Assembly: GCA_963826695.1 (NCBI GenBank)
Contig: CAWGXZ010000004.1
Location: 1,054,001 to 1,118,000 of the forward strand
Direction of reading: 5' to 3'
DNA from: CAWGXZ01 sp963826695
Lineage (GTDB): Bacteria > Pseudomonadota > Gammaproteobacteria > Burkholderiales > Burkholderiaceae_C
DNA length: 64,000 nt
Positions 29,090 through 38,819 of this stretch are shown in pieces (position 1 is the first letter of the stretch; each line of letters opens with the position of its first letter). The notes below the pieces were generated by a model. The model did no database searches. It saw nothing but the letters and a program-made list of their open reading frames with translations, and was not told the origin of the DNA. The position numbers and the translations under genes were made by a program.

Positions 29090-30243
29090 CCTCTGCCGTG
29101 CAGGGCGGGGCGCCGCGTTTCGCGATGGTGGCGGGCGAGGCGTCGGGCGACCTGCTTGCGGGCCTGCTGCTCGGCGGAATGCGTGCACGCTGGCCGGACT
29201 TGCACGCCAGCGGCATCGGCGGGCCGCGGATGGCCGAGCGCGGCTTCGACGCATGGTGGCCGCACGAGAAGCTGGCCGTTCGCGGCTACTTCGAGGTGCT
29301 GCGCCACTACCCGGAAATCGCCGGCATCCGGCGGCGTCTGGCCGAGCGGCTGCTTGGCAACCCGCCCGATGTGTTTGTCGGCGTCGACGCGCCCGACTTC
29401 AACCTCGATCTGGAAGCGCGGCTGAAGCAGCGCGGCATCCGCACGGTGCATTTCGTCAGCCCCTCGATCTGGGCGTGGCGCGGCAAGCGCGTCGAGAAGA
29501 TCCGCCGCGCGGCCGACCATGTCCTCTGCCTGTTTCCGTTCGAGCCGGCCCTCTATGCCTGGCACGGCATTCCGGCCAGCTATGTCGGACATCCGCTGGC
29601 CGACGTGATTCCTTTCGTGGCGCCGCGGGCGGCGGCACGCGCCGCCCTCACCATTGCCGATGACGAGCGCCTGGTGGCGCTGTTGCCTGGCAGCCGGGCC
29701 TCGGAGATTCAGCACATCGCGCCGCGGCTGATCGCGGCTGCAGCCCGCATGCAGCAGCAGCGCCCGGCGCTGCGCTTCGTCCTGCCCGTGGTGCCGGGCC
29801 GTCGCGGGGCCATCGAGGCCTTGCTGCAGCAGCATGCCGGCGCTGCCCGGATCGAGCTGCTCGACGGCAGGTCGCACGAGGCACTCGCCGCCTGCGACGT
29901 GACGCTGATCGCCAGCGGCACGGCGACACTCGAAGCGGCCCTCTACCGCCGACCGATGGTGATCGCCTATGCGATGAACGGGCTGAGCTGGCAACTGCTC
30001 AAGCGCATGGGCTACCAGCCTTGGGTGGGCCTGCCGAACATCCTGCTCGCCGACCATGCCGTGCCGGAGTTGTTGCAGGACGCCGCCACGCCTGAGCGCC
30101 TGGCCGCCGAAGCTTTCGGGTGGCTCGACGATCCCGACCGCTGCTGCCGACTGGCCGAGCGCTTTGCCGGCCTGCACCTCGAACTGCGACGCGACACCGC
30201 GCGACTCGCAACCGAGGCGATTGCCGGGGTGCTCGATGGCTGA
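29086..30243 (+). CDS. lpxB: Lipid-A-disaccharide synthase
   Basis: Glycosyltransferase joining UDP-diacylglucosamine and lipid X. It has VAGEASGDLLAG at the N-terminus, FVSPSIWAWRGKR in the middle and VGHPLADVIP, with the GT19 C-terminal block (LIASGTATLEAALY). TTG 29086 overlaps the lpxA stop (TTGA) and is my choice; GTG 29098 is an alternative. It is 385 residues long. rnhB starts inside its 3' end. Confidence 0.94.
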   Translation: MTSAVQGGAPRFAMVAGEASGDLLAGLLLGGMRARWPDLHASGIGGPRMAERGFDAWWPHEKLAVRGYFEVLRHYPEIAGIRRRLAERLLGNPPDVFVGVDAPDFNLDLEARLKQRGIRTVHFVSPSIWAWRGKRVEKIRRAADHVLCLFPFEPALYAWHGIPASYVGHPLADVIPFVAPRAAARAALTIADDERLVALLPGSRASEIQHIAPRLIAAAARMQQQRPALRFVLPVVPGRRGAIEALLQQHAGAARIELLDGRSHEALAACDVTLIASGTATLEAALYRRPMVIAYAMNGLSWQLLKRMGYQPWVGLPNILLADHAVPELLQDAATPERLAAEAFGWLDDPDRCCRLAERFAGLHLELRRDTARLATEAIAGVLDG

Positions 30244-30860
30244 GTTGCTGCCTTCGACGCATGCCGTGTTGCGCGCCGCGCGGCTCACCGCCGGCATCGA
30301 CGAAGCCGGCCGCGGCCCCTTGGCCGGCCCGGTGGTTGCGGCGGCGGTGATCCTCGACGGCCGTCGGCCGATCGAAGGCCTGGACGACTCGAAGAAGCTC
30401 ACCGCGCGAACCCGCGAACGGCTGTTCGAGGAGATTCTGCAGCCGCGCGCGCTGCTTCAGCATTGCCGAAGCCAGCGTCGACGAGATCGACGAGATCAAC
30501 ATCCTGCAGGCGACCCTGCTGGCCATGCGCCGGGCTGTCGAGGGACTTCGGCTGCAGCCTTGCCGAATATTCGTCGATGGCAACCAGCTGCCGAAGGTGA
30601 CCATGAAGGCGCGGGCAATCGTCGGCGGCGACGCGCTCGTGCCGTCGATCTCGGCCGCGTCGATCCTGGCCAAGGTGCACCGCGACCGGCTGTGTCAAAC
30701 GCTGCATCGCGCGCACCCGGAATACGGCTTCGACGACCACAAGGGCTATTCGACACCCGAGCACCTCGCAGCGCTGCAGCGGCATGGCGCCTGCGTGCAT
30801 CACCGCCGCAGCTTTGCGCCGGTGCGCGAGCAGCTCGGTCGTTCTGGAGCGCTGTTTTGA
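30236..30860 (+). pseudogene. rnhB: Ribonuclease HII, frameshifted
   Basis: Removes ribonucleotides from DNA-RNA hybrids. The N-terminal half from ATG 30236 contains the catalytic GIDEAGRGPLAGPVVAAAV and DDSKKLTARTRERLFEEI. After about 30450 the homology moves one frame over: SIAEASVDEIDEINILQA, then VDGNQLP, ISAASILAKVHRDRL and YGFDDHKGYSTPEHLAAL to 30860. One extra base in the alternating CG tract at 30443-30458 explains the break. All catalytic acids are otherwise present. It overlaps lpxB at its start and the next gene at its stop. Confidence 0.88.
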
Positions 30861-31645
30861 CGGCCGCACCGCCGCGGATCGACTCGCGCACCAATCCGAA
30901 GGTGCAGCGATGGCGCAAGCTGGCCGGCACACCCACGGCGTACCGCGACGCGGCGCAGGTGTGGATCGAAGGCGAGCATCTTTGCAATGCGTTCGCCGAG
31001 CAGGGTGGCCGTGCCTTGCAGGCAGTGGTCAGCGATCGGGGCTGGGAGAGCCGCACGGTACGCGCCACCGCGGCAACCGCTGCATCAGTAACGCAGGTCG
31101 CCGACAGCGTCATGGCGAGCATCTGCAGCCTGCCGTCCGCACCGCCGCTGGCGTTCGTCATCGCGCTGCCACGCCAGCCGGGGATCGACGCGGGCGCACC
31201 GACCCTGGTCCTCGATCGCCTTCAGGACCCCGGCAACGCCGGCACCTTGCTGCGCAGCGCCGCCGCCTTCGGCTTCAGCCAGGTGATTGCGCTGACCGGC
31301 ACCGCAGCGCTCTGGTCACCCAAGGTGCTGCGCGCAGGCATGGGTGCCCACTTCTCGCTGCGCCTGGTCGAGGGCGTGGGAGAGTCGCAGCTCGACGCCC
31401 TGGCGGTGCCATTGCTCGCCACCAGTTCGCATGCGCGGGCGCTGCTGCACGAGGGCGAGCTGCCATGGCCCTGTGGCTGGGTGCTCGGCCACGAAGGCGA
31501 CGGCATCGCGGCGACGCTGCTGCAGCGTTGCGAGCGGACGCTGCGGATCGCCCAGCCTGGCGGCGGCGAGTCGCTCAACGTGGCCGCGGCCGGGGCGATC
31601 TGCCTGCACGAGAGCGCGCGGCAGCGGCTGCTGCGGCAGCGCTGA
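30857..31645 (+). CDS. SpoU/TrmH-family RNA methyltransferase
   Basis: SPOUT-class 2'-O-methyltransferase, probably acting on rRNA. It is 262 residues with a substrate-binding N-terminal domain and the knotted C-terminal domain: LDRLQDPGNAGTLLRSAAAF (motif 1), WVLGHEGDGI (motif 2) and GGESLNVAAAGAICLHE (motif 3). TTG 30857 overlaps the rnhB stop and has GGAG at 30846-30849 with 7-base spacing, so it is well supported. It could be RlmB-like, but the precise target nucleotide is not deducible. Confidence 0.9.
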   Translation: MTAAPPRIDSRTNPKVQRWRKLAGTPTAYRDAAQVWIEGEHLCNAFAEQGGRALQAVVSDRGWESRTVRATAATAASVTQVADSVMASICSLPSAPPLAFVIALPRQPGIDAGAPTLVLDRLQDPGNAGTLLRSAAAFGFSQVIALTGTAALWSPKVLRAGMGAHFSLRLVEGVGESQLDALAVPLLATSSHARALLHEGELPWPCGWVLGHEGDGIAATLLQRCERTLRIAQPGGGESLNVAAAGAICLHESARQRLLRQR

Positions 31646-31652
31646 CGCGCGC

Positions 31653-32477
31653 TCAGTACATCAACCGGTCGGGTCGCAGATCGCGCAGGATGGTGGTCGC
31701 AATTTCCTCGATCGACTTGTGCGTCGACGACAGCCAGCCGATGCCCTCGCGGCGCATCATCGCCTCGGCTTCGCGCACCTCGTGGCGGCAGTTCTCGAGG
31801 GCCGAGTAGGTGCTGGCCGGCCGGCGTTCGTTGCGAATCTGGTGCAGCCGCAGCGGATCGATCGTCAATCCGAAGCACTTGGCCTTGTACGGCGCGAGCG
31901 ACGCCGGCACCTGGCCGCGTTCGAAATCCTCGGGGATCAGCGGATAGTTCGCGGCCTTGATGCCGTGCTGCATCGCCAGGTAGAGCGAGGTCGGCGTCTT
32001 GCCGCTGCGGCTGACGCCCACCAGGATGACGTCGGCCTCCGCGAGGTTCTTCGAGGATTGCCCGTCGTCGTGCGCCAGCGAGAAGTTGATGGCCTCGATC
32101 CGGTCGGTGTACTCCTGGCTCTTCGACACGTCGTCGAAACGGCCGACACGGTGGTTCGACTTGACGCCGAACTCGGCCTCGAGCGGCTCGATGAAGGTGT
32201 TGAACAGGTCGAGCACGACGCCGGACCCGAGCCCCGAGACAACCGCCAGCACCTCCCGGTCGACCAGGGTGATGAAGACGATCGGCTTGCGGCCTTCGAC
32301 CACGGCGGTATGGTTTATTTCGCGGACCACCTGGTGCGCCCGGTCGACGCTATCGATGAAGGGACGACGGACGAAACGCGGCTTCAGGGCGAACTGGTTG
32401 AGGATCGAATGACCGAAGGTCTCGGCGGTGATGCCGGTGCCGTCCGAGACGAAAAACACGGTTCGATCGGTCGACAT
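31653..32477 (-). CDS. ppsR: PEP synthetase regulatory kinase/phosphorylase PpsR
   Basis: DUF299-family bifunctional enzyme that inactivates PEP synthase by ADP-dependent phosphorylation and reverses it with phosphate. It is 274 residues with N-terminal VFFVSDGTGITAETFGHS, a P-loop in ILVGVSRSGKTPTSLYLA, and the C-terminal RRPASTYSALENCRHEV region. The start at 32477 has GGAG just upstream. It is divergent from ppsA, its substrate enzyme, across a 242-base gap. Confidence 0.96.
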   Translation of the reverse strand: MSTDRTVFFVSDGTGITAETFGHSILNQFALKPRFVRRPFIDSVDRAHQVVREINHTAVVEGRKPIVFITLVDREVLAVVSGLGSGVVLDLFNTFIEPLEAEFGVKSNHRVGRFDDVSKSQEYTDRIEAINFSLAHDDGQSSKNLAEADVILVGVSRSGKTPTSLYLAMQHGIKAANYPLIPEDFERGQVPASLAPYKAKCFGLTIDPLRLHQIRNERRPASTYSALENCRHEVREAEAMMRREGIGWLSSTHKSIEEIATTILRDLRPDRLMY

Positions 32478-32719
32478 GCGGCTGCTCCGGCGTTGGTTTC
32501 TGGCTGCCATGATCATAGGCACTGCGAAAGTAGAATGCCCGAGCCCTATCACCCGCCGGCGGCCTGCCCGCCGGCCGTTGCGATGTCCTTGCTCCTTCCG
32601 CTCAGCGGCTGCTGCCATCCTTGCGCGCGCCCGGGCGAGATGCGATTCCTCGAGCGGCGCTCGGTATCGCGACGAGCAGGATCGGGGGCCCGGAATTCCC
32701 ATCGTCAGCAGGCAATCCC

Positions 32720-35128
32720 ATGTCCACTTCCTTCGCTTCGACCGCCCTGGTCGTCCCCTTCGAACAACTGAGAATGTCCGATGTCGAGTCGGTAGGCGGC
32801 AAGAACGCCTCGCTCGGCGAAATGATCAGCCAGCTGGCCGCCTCCGGCGTGCGCGTCCCCGGCGGGTTCGCGACCACGGCGCATGCGTTCCGCGAGTTTC
32901 TCGCGCACCAGGGTCTCGCCGGGCGCATCGAACGCCGGCTTGCCACGCTCGACAGCGAGGACGTCCGCGCGCTGGCCGCGGCGGGCCAGGAGATTCGGCA
33001 CTGGATCGAGGCGACGCCGCTGCCCTCGGCGCTCGAGGACGCGATCCGCACGCATTTCGCCCAGCTCGAGGGCGCCAGCCCCGGCGCAAGCTATGCGGTG
33101 CGCTCGTCGGCGACTGCCGAGGATCTGCCCGACGCCAGTTTCGCCGGTCAGCAGGAGACGTTTCTCAATGTCGCCGGCATCGACGAGGTGCTGCGCCGGA
33201 TGAAGGAGGTGTTCGCCAGCCTCTACAACGACCGTGCGATCAGCTACCGGGTCCACCAGGGCTATGCCCATGCCGACGTGGCGTTGTCGGCGGGCGTGCA
33301 GCGGATGGTGCGCTCCGACCTCGGCGCTGCCGGGGTGATGTTCACGCTCGACACCGAATCGGGCTTCGACGATGTCGTTTTCATCACCTCGAGCTACGGC
33401 CTGGGCGAGACGGTGGTGCAGGGCGCTGTCAACCCCGACGAGTTCTATGTTCACAAGCCGGCGCTGCGGGCCGGAAAGATGGCGGTCATCCGGCGCAATC
33501 TGGGCTCGAAGTTGATCCGCATGGAGTTCGCCCCGGCCGAGGAGAAGGCCGCAACCGGCCGGCTGGTTCGCACCGTCGAGACCGCGCCCGAACTGCGCAA
33601 CCGCTATTCGCTCAGCGACGCCGACGTTGCCGAGCTGGCCTCGTACGCACTGACCATCGAGAAGCACTACGGGCGGGCGATGGACATCGAGTGGGGCCGC
33701 GACGGCGCCGACGGCAAGCTCTACATCCTGCAGGCGCGTCCGGAAACCGTGAAGAGCCAGCAGGCCGGCAAGGTCGAACAGCGCTACCGCCTGAAAGGGA
33801 CCGGCACGGTTCTGACCGAAGGCCGTGCCATCGGTCAGAAGATCGGTACCGGGCCGGTTCGCATCGTCCACCAGATTGCCGACATGGACCGGGTGCAGCC
33901 TGGCGACGTGCTCGTCACCGACATGACCGATCCGAACTGGGAACCGGTGATGAAGCGCGCGAGTGCCATCGTCACCAACCGCGGCGGTCGCACCTGCCAT
34001 GCGGCCATCATTGCCCGTGAACTCGGAATTCCGGCGGTCGTCGGCTGCGGCGACGCGACCGAGCGGCTTGCCGAGGATTCGCTGGTCACGGTCGCCTGCT
34101 CGGAAGGCGACACCGGCTACGTCTATGACGGGCTGCTCGATACCGAGATCACCGATGTGCAGAAGGTCGACCTGCCGTACTGCCCGGTGAAGATCATGAT
34201 GAACGTCGGCAATCCGCAGCTGGCCTTCGACTTCTGCCAGATGCCGAACTCGGGCGTCGGCCTGGCCCGGCTCGAATTCATCATCAACAACAACATCGGT
34301 GTCCACCCGAAGGCGATCCTCGACTATCCGAACATCGACTCCGACCTGAAGAAGGCGGTCGAGTCGGTTGCCCGCGGCCATGCCTCGCCACGTGCCTTCT
34401 ACGTCGACAAGCTCGCCGAGGGCATCGCGACCATTGCGGCGGCGTTCTGGCCGAAACCAGTGATCGTCCGGTTGTCGGATTTCAAGAGCAACGAATACCG
34501 CAAGCTGATCGGCGGTTCGCGCTACGAGCCCGAGGAAGAGAATCCGATGCTCGGTTTCCGCGGTGCCTCGCGCTACATCAGCGAGGAATTCGGCGAAGCC
34601 TTCGCGATGGAATGCGAGGCGCTGCGCCGCGTTCGCAACGACATGGGCTTCGTCAACGTCGAGATCATGGTGCCGTTCGTGCGCACGCTCGAGCAGGCGC
34701 GGCGCGTCACCGACATGCTCGCCGCGCAGGGGCACCAGCGTGCTTCGGCTGGCGGGCGAGACGGCCTGCGGGTGATCATGATGTGCGAGGTGCCGAGCAA
34801 CGCCATCCTTGCCGAGCACTTCCTCGAATACTTCGACGGCATGTCGATCGGCTCGAACGACCTGACCCAGTTGACGCTCGGGCTCGACCGCGATTCCGGG
34901 CTGGAACTTCTGGCACGCGATTTCGACGAGCGCGATCCTGCTGTCAAGGCGCTGATCTCGCGAGCGATCGCCGCGTGCCTGGCGGTCGGCAAGTACGTCG
35001 GCATCTGTGGCCAGGGGCCGAGCGATCACCCCGACTTCGCCGAGTGGCTTGCGCAGGAAGGCATCGTCTCGATCTCGCTCAATCCGGACAGCGTGGTCGA
35101 TACCTGGCAGCGCCTCGCACGCCGCTGA
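32720..35128 (+). CDS. ppsA: Phosphoenolpyruvate synthase
   Basis: Makes PEP from pyruvate and ATP for gluconeogenesis. It is 802 residues: an N-terminal ATP-grasp domain (VGGKNASLGEMISQL; YAVRSSATAEDLPDASFAGQ), the swivelling phosphohistidine domain with His427 in GGRTCHAAIIAREL, and the C-terminal PEP/pyruvate TIM barrel (MVPFVRTLEQ; SIGSNDLTQLTLGLDRDS). ATG 32720 gives the family N-terminus. PpsR, encoded divergently, regulates it. Confidence 0.98.
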   Translation: MSTSFASTALVVPFEQLRMSDVESVGGKNASLGEMISQLAASGVRVPGGFATTAHAFREFLAHQGLAGRIERRLATLDSEDVRALAAAGQEIRHWIEATPLPSALEDAIRTHFAQLEGASPGASYAVRSSATAEDLPDASFAGQQETFLNVAGIDEVLRRMKEVFASLYNDRAISYRVHQGYAHADVALSAGVQRMVRSDLGAAGVMFTLDTESGFDDVVFITSSYGLGETVVQGAVNPDEFYVHKPALRAGKMAVIRRNLGSKLIRMEFAPAEEKAATGRLVRTVETAPELRNRYSLSDADVAELASYALTIEKHYGRAMDIEWGRDGADGKLYILQARPETVKSQQAGKVEQRYRLKGTGTVLTEGRAIGQKIGTGPVRIVHQIADMDRVQPGDVLVTDMTDPNWEPVMKRASAIVTNRGGRTCHAAIIARELGIPAVVGCGDATERLAEDSLVTVACSEGDTGYVYDGLLDTEITDVQKVDLPYCPVKIMMNVGNPQLAFDFCQMPNSGVGLARLEFIINNNIGVHPKAILDYPNIDSDLKKAVESVARGHASPRAFYVDKLAEGIATIAAAFWPKPVIVRLSDFKSNEYRKLIGGSRYEPEEENPMLGFRGASRYISEEFGEAFAMECEALRRVRNDMGFVNVEIMVPFVRTLEQARRVTDMLAAQGHQRASAGGRDGLRVIMMCEVPSNAILAEHFLEYFDGMSIGSNDLTQLTLGLDRDSGLELLARDFDERDPAVKALISRAIAACLAVGKYVGICGQGPSDHPDFAEWLAQEGIVSISLNPDSVVDTWQRLARR

Positions 35129-35181
35129 TTCCGGCGCGGGCTGGAGGCAGGCTGACCGATCTGCCGGGAACCGTCGGTCGT

Positions 35182-35211
35182 CTGCAGGGCAGCGACGACG
35201 CTTCCCTGCAG
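35182..35211. terminator. Hairpin between convergent ppsA and moaA
   Basis: CTGCAGGG (35182-35189) pairs with CCCTGCAG (35204-35211), and an inner AGCG/CGCT stem closes an ACGA loop with one mismatch between them. It sits between two convergent genes, where a bidirectional terminator is expected. There is no T tract on either side, so Rho-independent function is uncertain. Confidence 0.45.
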
Positions 35212-35219
35212 CCGCTGCC

Positions 35220-36347
35220 TCAGCCGCCGATGTAGTGCATCTCGACCCGGGACGCTTCAGGGGCGTTGCTCGGTGAACTGCGTTTCTCCGAGCTGCGCAT
35301 CTCCGAGTAGCGGTCGCCGCGGTCACGCCAGATCGAGTCGATCGCTGCGGCGATCTGCGCATCTTGGAAGCCGCCACGCAGCAGCGTGCGCAGGTCGTGG
35401 CCGCGGCTGGCGAACAGACACAGGAAGAGCTTGCCCTCGGTCGAAAGGCGTGCACGGTTGCAGTCGCCGCAGAAAGCCTGCGTGACACTGCTGATGACGC
35501 CGACCTCGCCTCCGCCGTCGTGATAACGCCAGCGCTGCGCCGTCTCGCCGGCACGCGTCGGCTCCATCGGCTCGAGCGGAAACGCGCGGTCGATGCGCTC
35601 TATCACCTCCGCGGACGGCAGCACCTCGTCGAGCCGCCAGCCGTTGCTCGCGCCGACGTCCATGTATTCGATGAAACGCAGCGTCACCGCGCCGCCATAG
35701 TGATCGCGGAAATAGCGGGCCATCGGCACGATCTGGTCGTCGTTGGTGCCCCGCTTGACCACCATGTTGACTTTCAGCGGCGCAAGGCCGGCCCGCAGCG
35801 CGGCCTCGATCCCCGCCAGCACGTCGGCAACCGGGAAATCGGCGTCGTTCATCCGCCGGAAGGTTGCGTCGTCGAGCGCGTCGAGGCTGACCGTGACGCG
35901 CCGCAGCCCGGCGTCGCGCAGCGCCTGCGCCTTGCGCGCAAGCACCGAGCCGTTGGTCGTCAGCGTGAGATCGAGCGCCTCGCCCTCGACCGTCCTCAGT
36001 GCGGCAAGCATCGCCACCAACTTCTCCAGGTGGCGCCGCAGCAGCGGCTCCCCCCCTGTCAGCCGGATCTTGCCGACACCGCGTTCGACGAACAGCCTTG
36101 CGAGGCGGGTGATTTCCTCGAAGCTGAGCAGGTCGTCGTGCGGCAGGAAGCGATAGTCGCGGCCGAAAATCTCCTTCGGCATGCAGTAGCTGCAGCGGAA
36201 GTTGCAGCGGTCGGTCACCGAAATCCGCAGGTCGTGCAGAGGCCGGTCGAGTCGGTCGACCAGCGGCCCCCCCGGCAGGGGCACGGCGGTCAGGCGCGCG
36301 AGCGTCGCTGCGCTGCGCTCGTCGAGCAGGGGAATGGTGCGGGCCAT
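35220..36347 (-). CDS. moaA: GTP 3',8-cyclase MoaA (molybdopterin)
   Basis: Radical-SAM enzyme for the first step of molybdenum cofactor synthesis. It is 375 residues with the N-terminal cluster motif CNFRCSYC, KIRLTGGEPLLRR, the C-terminal second-cluster cysteines (FCGDCNRARLSTEGKLFLC) and the essential C-terminal Gly-Gly. An N-terminal extension of about 30 residues precedes the radical-SAM core. moaD, moaE and moeA lie in a separate cluster at 47085-49160. Confidence 0.96.
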   Translation of the reverse strand: MARTIPLLDERSAATLARLTAVPLPGGPLVDRLDRPLHDLRISVTDRCNFRCSYCMPKEIFGRDYRFLPHDDLLSFEEITRLARLFVERGVGKIRLTGGEPLLRRHLEKLVAMLAALRTVEGEALDLTLTTNGSVLARKAQALRDAGLRRVTVSLDALDDATFRRMNDADFPVADVLAGIEAALRAGLAPLKVNMVVKRGTNDDQIVPMARYFRDHYGGAVTLRFIEYMDVGASNGWRLDEVLPSAEVIERIDRAFPLEPMEPTRAGETAQRWRYHDGGGEVGVISSVTQAFCGDCNRARLSTEGKLFLCLFASRGHDLRTLLRGGFQDAQIAAAIDSIWRDRGDRYSEMRSSEKRSSPSNAPEASRVEMHYIGG

Positions 36348-36385
36348 GCCGGATTGTGCCGGCGCGCGCCCGGCCGCGCTTGCAT

Positions 36386-37000
36386 TCAGCGGATTGCCGC
36401 GACCGGCTCGGCCCAACTGCCGACGCGCCGCGCGCCCGTGAAGCGGCTGGCCCAGTACGACTTGCCCATGTCCTCGACCCGGACCTGGCTGCCCGTGCGC
36501 GGTGAATGGATGAACCGCTGGTTGCCGACATAGATGCCGACGTGCGAGTAGGTGCGCTGCAACGTGTTGAAGAAAACCAGGTCGCCAGGCTTCAGTTCGC
36601 CGGGTTCGACGCTTGCGAGTCCCGGCGCACGCGCTTGTTCGTCGGCGCTCGGCGGCAGCGCGAAACCCGCCTGGCGGAAGACGTACTGCGTAAAGCCGCT
36701 GCAGTCGAAGCCGTCGAAGTTCTTGCCACCCCAGCGGTAGGGGATGTCGAGGAAATTGAGCGCGCCGACAACCATGCCGGACGCATCCGGCCGCTGCACT
36801 GTCGTTCGGCCACGCGCCACGGGCGGCGCAAGCGGTTGCAGGGTTGCGGAAGCATGGCCGGACGCCGCTTCGAACGGGTCGAGAAGCCCCCGGTCCACCA
36901 GCATCCGGGTGATCGGATCGAGCGGCTCGACGGCCCGCGCCCCCGCCGCAGCCGAAAGCAGGAGGATCAGCGACAGGCAACGCAGCGTGCTCGGCTTCAT
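36386..37000 (-). CDS. NlpC/P60-family secreted peptidoglycan hydrolase
   Basis: Cell-wall endopeptidase-type protein of 204 residues. It has a signal peptide (LRCLSLILLLSAAAGARA) and a C-terminal NlpC/P60 domain with catalytic Cys100 in FDGFDCSGFTQYVF, His in TYSHVGIYVG and RFIHSPRTG. The ATG at 37000 is chosen over an in-frame one at 37045 because it places the signal peptide at the N-terminus. It likely cleaves stem peptides in the periplasm; the specific bond is unknown. Confidence 0.92.
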   Translation of the reverse strand: MKPSTLRCLSLILLLSAAAGARAVEPLDPITRMLVDRGLLDPFEAASGHASATLQPLAPPVARGRTTVQRPDASGMVVGALNFLDIPYRWGGKNFDGFDCSGFTQYVFRQAGFALPPSADEQARAPGLASVEPGELKPGDLVFFNTLQRTYSHVGIYVGNQRFIHSPRTGSQVRVEDMGKSYWASRFTGARRVGSWAEPVAAIR

Positions 37001-37091
37001 CGACGGCAGGATAGGGGCGGGCAGGGCACCGGTCAAACGCCGCATCGCCGGCTGGCGTGCGCATGCGACGCCGCCAGGCGCTGGCCGGCCT

Positions 37092-38795
37092 TCAAAGCAC
37101 CTCGGAAGCGAAGTCCGCCAGGCGCGAGCGCTCGCCGCGCGCCAGCATGATGTGCCCCGAGTGCGGCCAGCCCTTGAAGCGGTCGACGGCGTAGGTCAGC
37201 CCGGAGCTGCCTTCGGTGATGTAGGGCGTGTCGATCTGCGCCAGATTGCCCAGGCAGACGATCTTCGTGCCCGGCCCGGCGCGGGTGATCAGCGTCTTCA
37301 TCTGCTTGGGCGTCAGGTTCTGCGCCTCGTCGATGATCACGAACTTGGTCAGGAAGGTGCGACCGCGCATGAAGTTCAGGCTCTTGATCTTGATCTTGCT
37401 GCGCACCAGGTCGTTGGTGGCGGCGCGGCCCCATTCGCCGGCGGCGCCGTCGCTCTTGGCCAGCACTTCGAGGTTGTCGTCGAGCGCGCCCATCCACGGG
37501 CTCATCTTCTCTTCCTCGGTTCCGGGCAGGAAGCCGATGTCCTCACCCACCGGCACGGTCACCCGGGTGACGATGATCTCGCTGTAGCGCCGCTCGTCCA
37601 TGACCTGCGCCAGGCCCGCAGCCAGCGTCATCAGCGTCTTGCCGGTGCCGGCCGTGCCGGTCAGCGTGATGAAGTCGCAGTCCGGGTCCATCAGCAGGTT
37701 GAGCGCGAAATTCTGCTCGCGGTTGCGCGCGGTGATGCCCCAGACCGCGTTCTTCTGGTGGGTGTACTCGCGCAAGGTGCGCAGCACGGCGGTGTTGCCG
37801 GTGATCTCGATCACCTTGGCATGCAGCGGTGCCACGCCCGAACTGGCGTCGAGATAGACGAACTGGTTGATCAGCAGCGCCGGGACGATCGGGCCGCTGA
37901 TCCGGTAGTGGGTGTGGCCACCCTGGTTCCAGCTTTCGATCGTCTTGCCGTGCTGCTCCCAGAAGTCGGGCGGCAGCTGCAGCACGCCGGTATAGAGCAG
38001 GTCGCCATCGTCGAGCGTCCGGTCGTTGAAATAGTCCTCGGTCGGCAGGCCGAGCGCACGCGCCTTGATGCGCATGTTGATGTCCTTCGACACCAGAACG
38101 ACCTCACGCCCCGGCTGCTGTTCGCGCAGCGCCTTGACGACGCCGAGGATCTGGTTGTCGGCCTTGCCTTGCGGCAGGCCCGCCGGCAGGCTGACCTCGA
38201 CCAGATCGGTCTGGAAGTACAGCTTGCCGCCCGCTTCGCGGCGGCCGGTCTGGCTCAGCGCCAGGCCGTCCGCAAGTCCGGCTGCCGCACGGGTGCCGAC
38301 ACTCGCAGCCAGCGCGTCGAGGTCGCGGCTGACCTGGCGGGCGTTGCGCGCGACTTCGGTCAAGCCCTTCTTGTGGTTGTCCAGCTCCTCGAGCGTGACC
38401 ATCGGGAGGTAGACGTCGTGTTCCTCGAAGCGGAACAGGCTCGTCGGGTCGTGCATCAGCACGTTGGTGTCGAGCACGAACAACTTGGCAGGGCCGCTTC
38501 CGCGTGGCTTGCGGGCGCGCGACTGGTTCGCGGCCTCCGCGCGCACGGCGGGCAGCTGCTGCGCTGCACGCGCCGGGGGTTCTGCAACGGGTGACCGGCG
38601 CAGCGAGGGCTGGGCGACCGGTTCAACCCTCGTCGAAGGCGCCGCAGCCGGCTTCTCCAGCACACCGGCGATCGGAGTTTCGGCACGCACGCGCGGCTTG
38701 GCGGGACGCCGCCCGGCCTTGGCAGCCGGCTGCCGCTCGAAATCAGCCGGCGCGAGGATGGCGGCGCGTTTCGCAGGGGGTTTGGGCAAGGGCAT
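37092..38795 (-). CDS. PIN domain-PhoH ATPase protein
   Basis: Two-domain PhoH-family protein of 567 residues. A basic Pro/Ala-rich N-terminal region of about 95 residues is followed by a PIN ribonuclease-like domain (LFVLDTNVLMHDP; VSKDINMRIKARALG with conserved Asp). The C-terminal PhoH P-loop ATPase has LTGTAGTGKTLMTLAAGLA and Walker B VIIDEAQNLTP. Such PIN-PhoH proteins are RNA helicase/nuclease candidates. ATG 38795 is used; 38804 is also in frame. It follows bcp on the same strand, after a terminator. Confidence 0.92.
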   Translation of the reverse strand: MPLPKPPAKRAAILAPADFERQPAAKAGRRPAKPRVRAETPIAGVLEKPAAAPSTRVEPVAQPSLRRSPVAEPPARAAQQLPAVRAEAANQSRARKPRGSGPAKLFVLDTNVLMHDPTSLFRFEEHDVYLPMVTLEELDNHKKGLTEVARNARQVSRDLDALAASVGTRAAAGLADGLALSQTGRREAGGKLYFQTDLVEVSLPAGLPQGKADNQILGVVKALREQQPGREVVLVSKDINMRIKARALGLPTEDYFNDRTLDDGDLLYTGVLQLPPDFWEQHGKTIESWNQGGHTHYRISGPIVPALLINQFVYLDASSGVAPLHAKVIEITGNTAVLRTLREYTHQKNAVWGITARNREQNFALNLLMDPDCDFITLTGTAGTGKTLMTLAAGLAQVMDERRYSEIIVTRVTVPVGEDIGFLPGTEEEKMSPWMGALDDNLEVLAKSDGAAGEWGRAATNDLVRSKIKIKSLNFMRGRTFLTKFVIIDEAQNLTPKQMKTLITRAGPGTKIVCLGNLAQIDTPYITEGSSGLTYAVDRFKGWPHSGHIMLARGERSRLADFASEVL

Positions 38796-38819
38796 GGATC
38801 GCAATCGGACGGATCAATG

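Noticed and set aside
32531..32536. TAGAAT as a ppsA promoter -10
   Set aside because: No acceptable -35 at 16-18 bases, so it was not listed as a feature.
32705..35554. 949-codon minus-strand open frame across ppsA
   Set aside because: Antisense shadow of a clearly recognised PEP synthase with no domain signal of its own.
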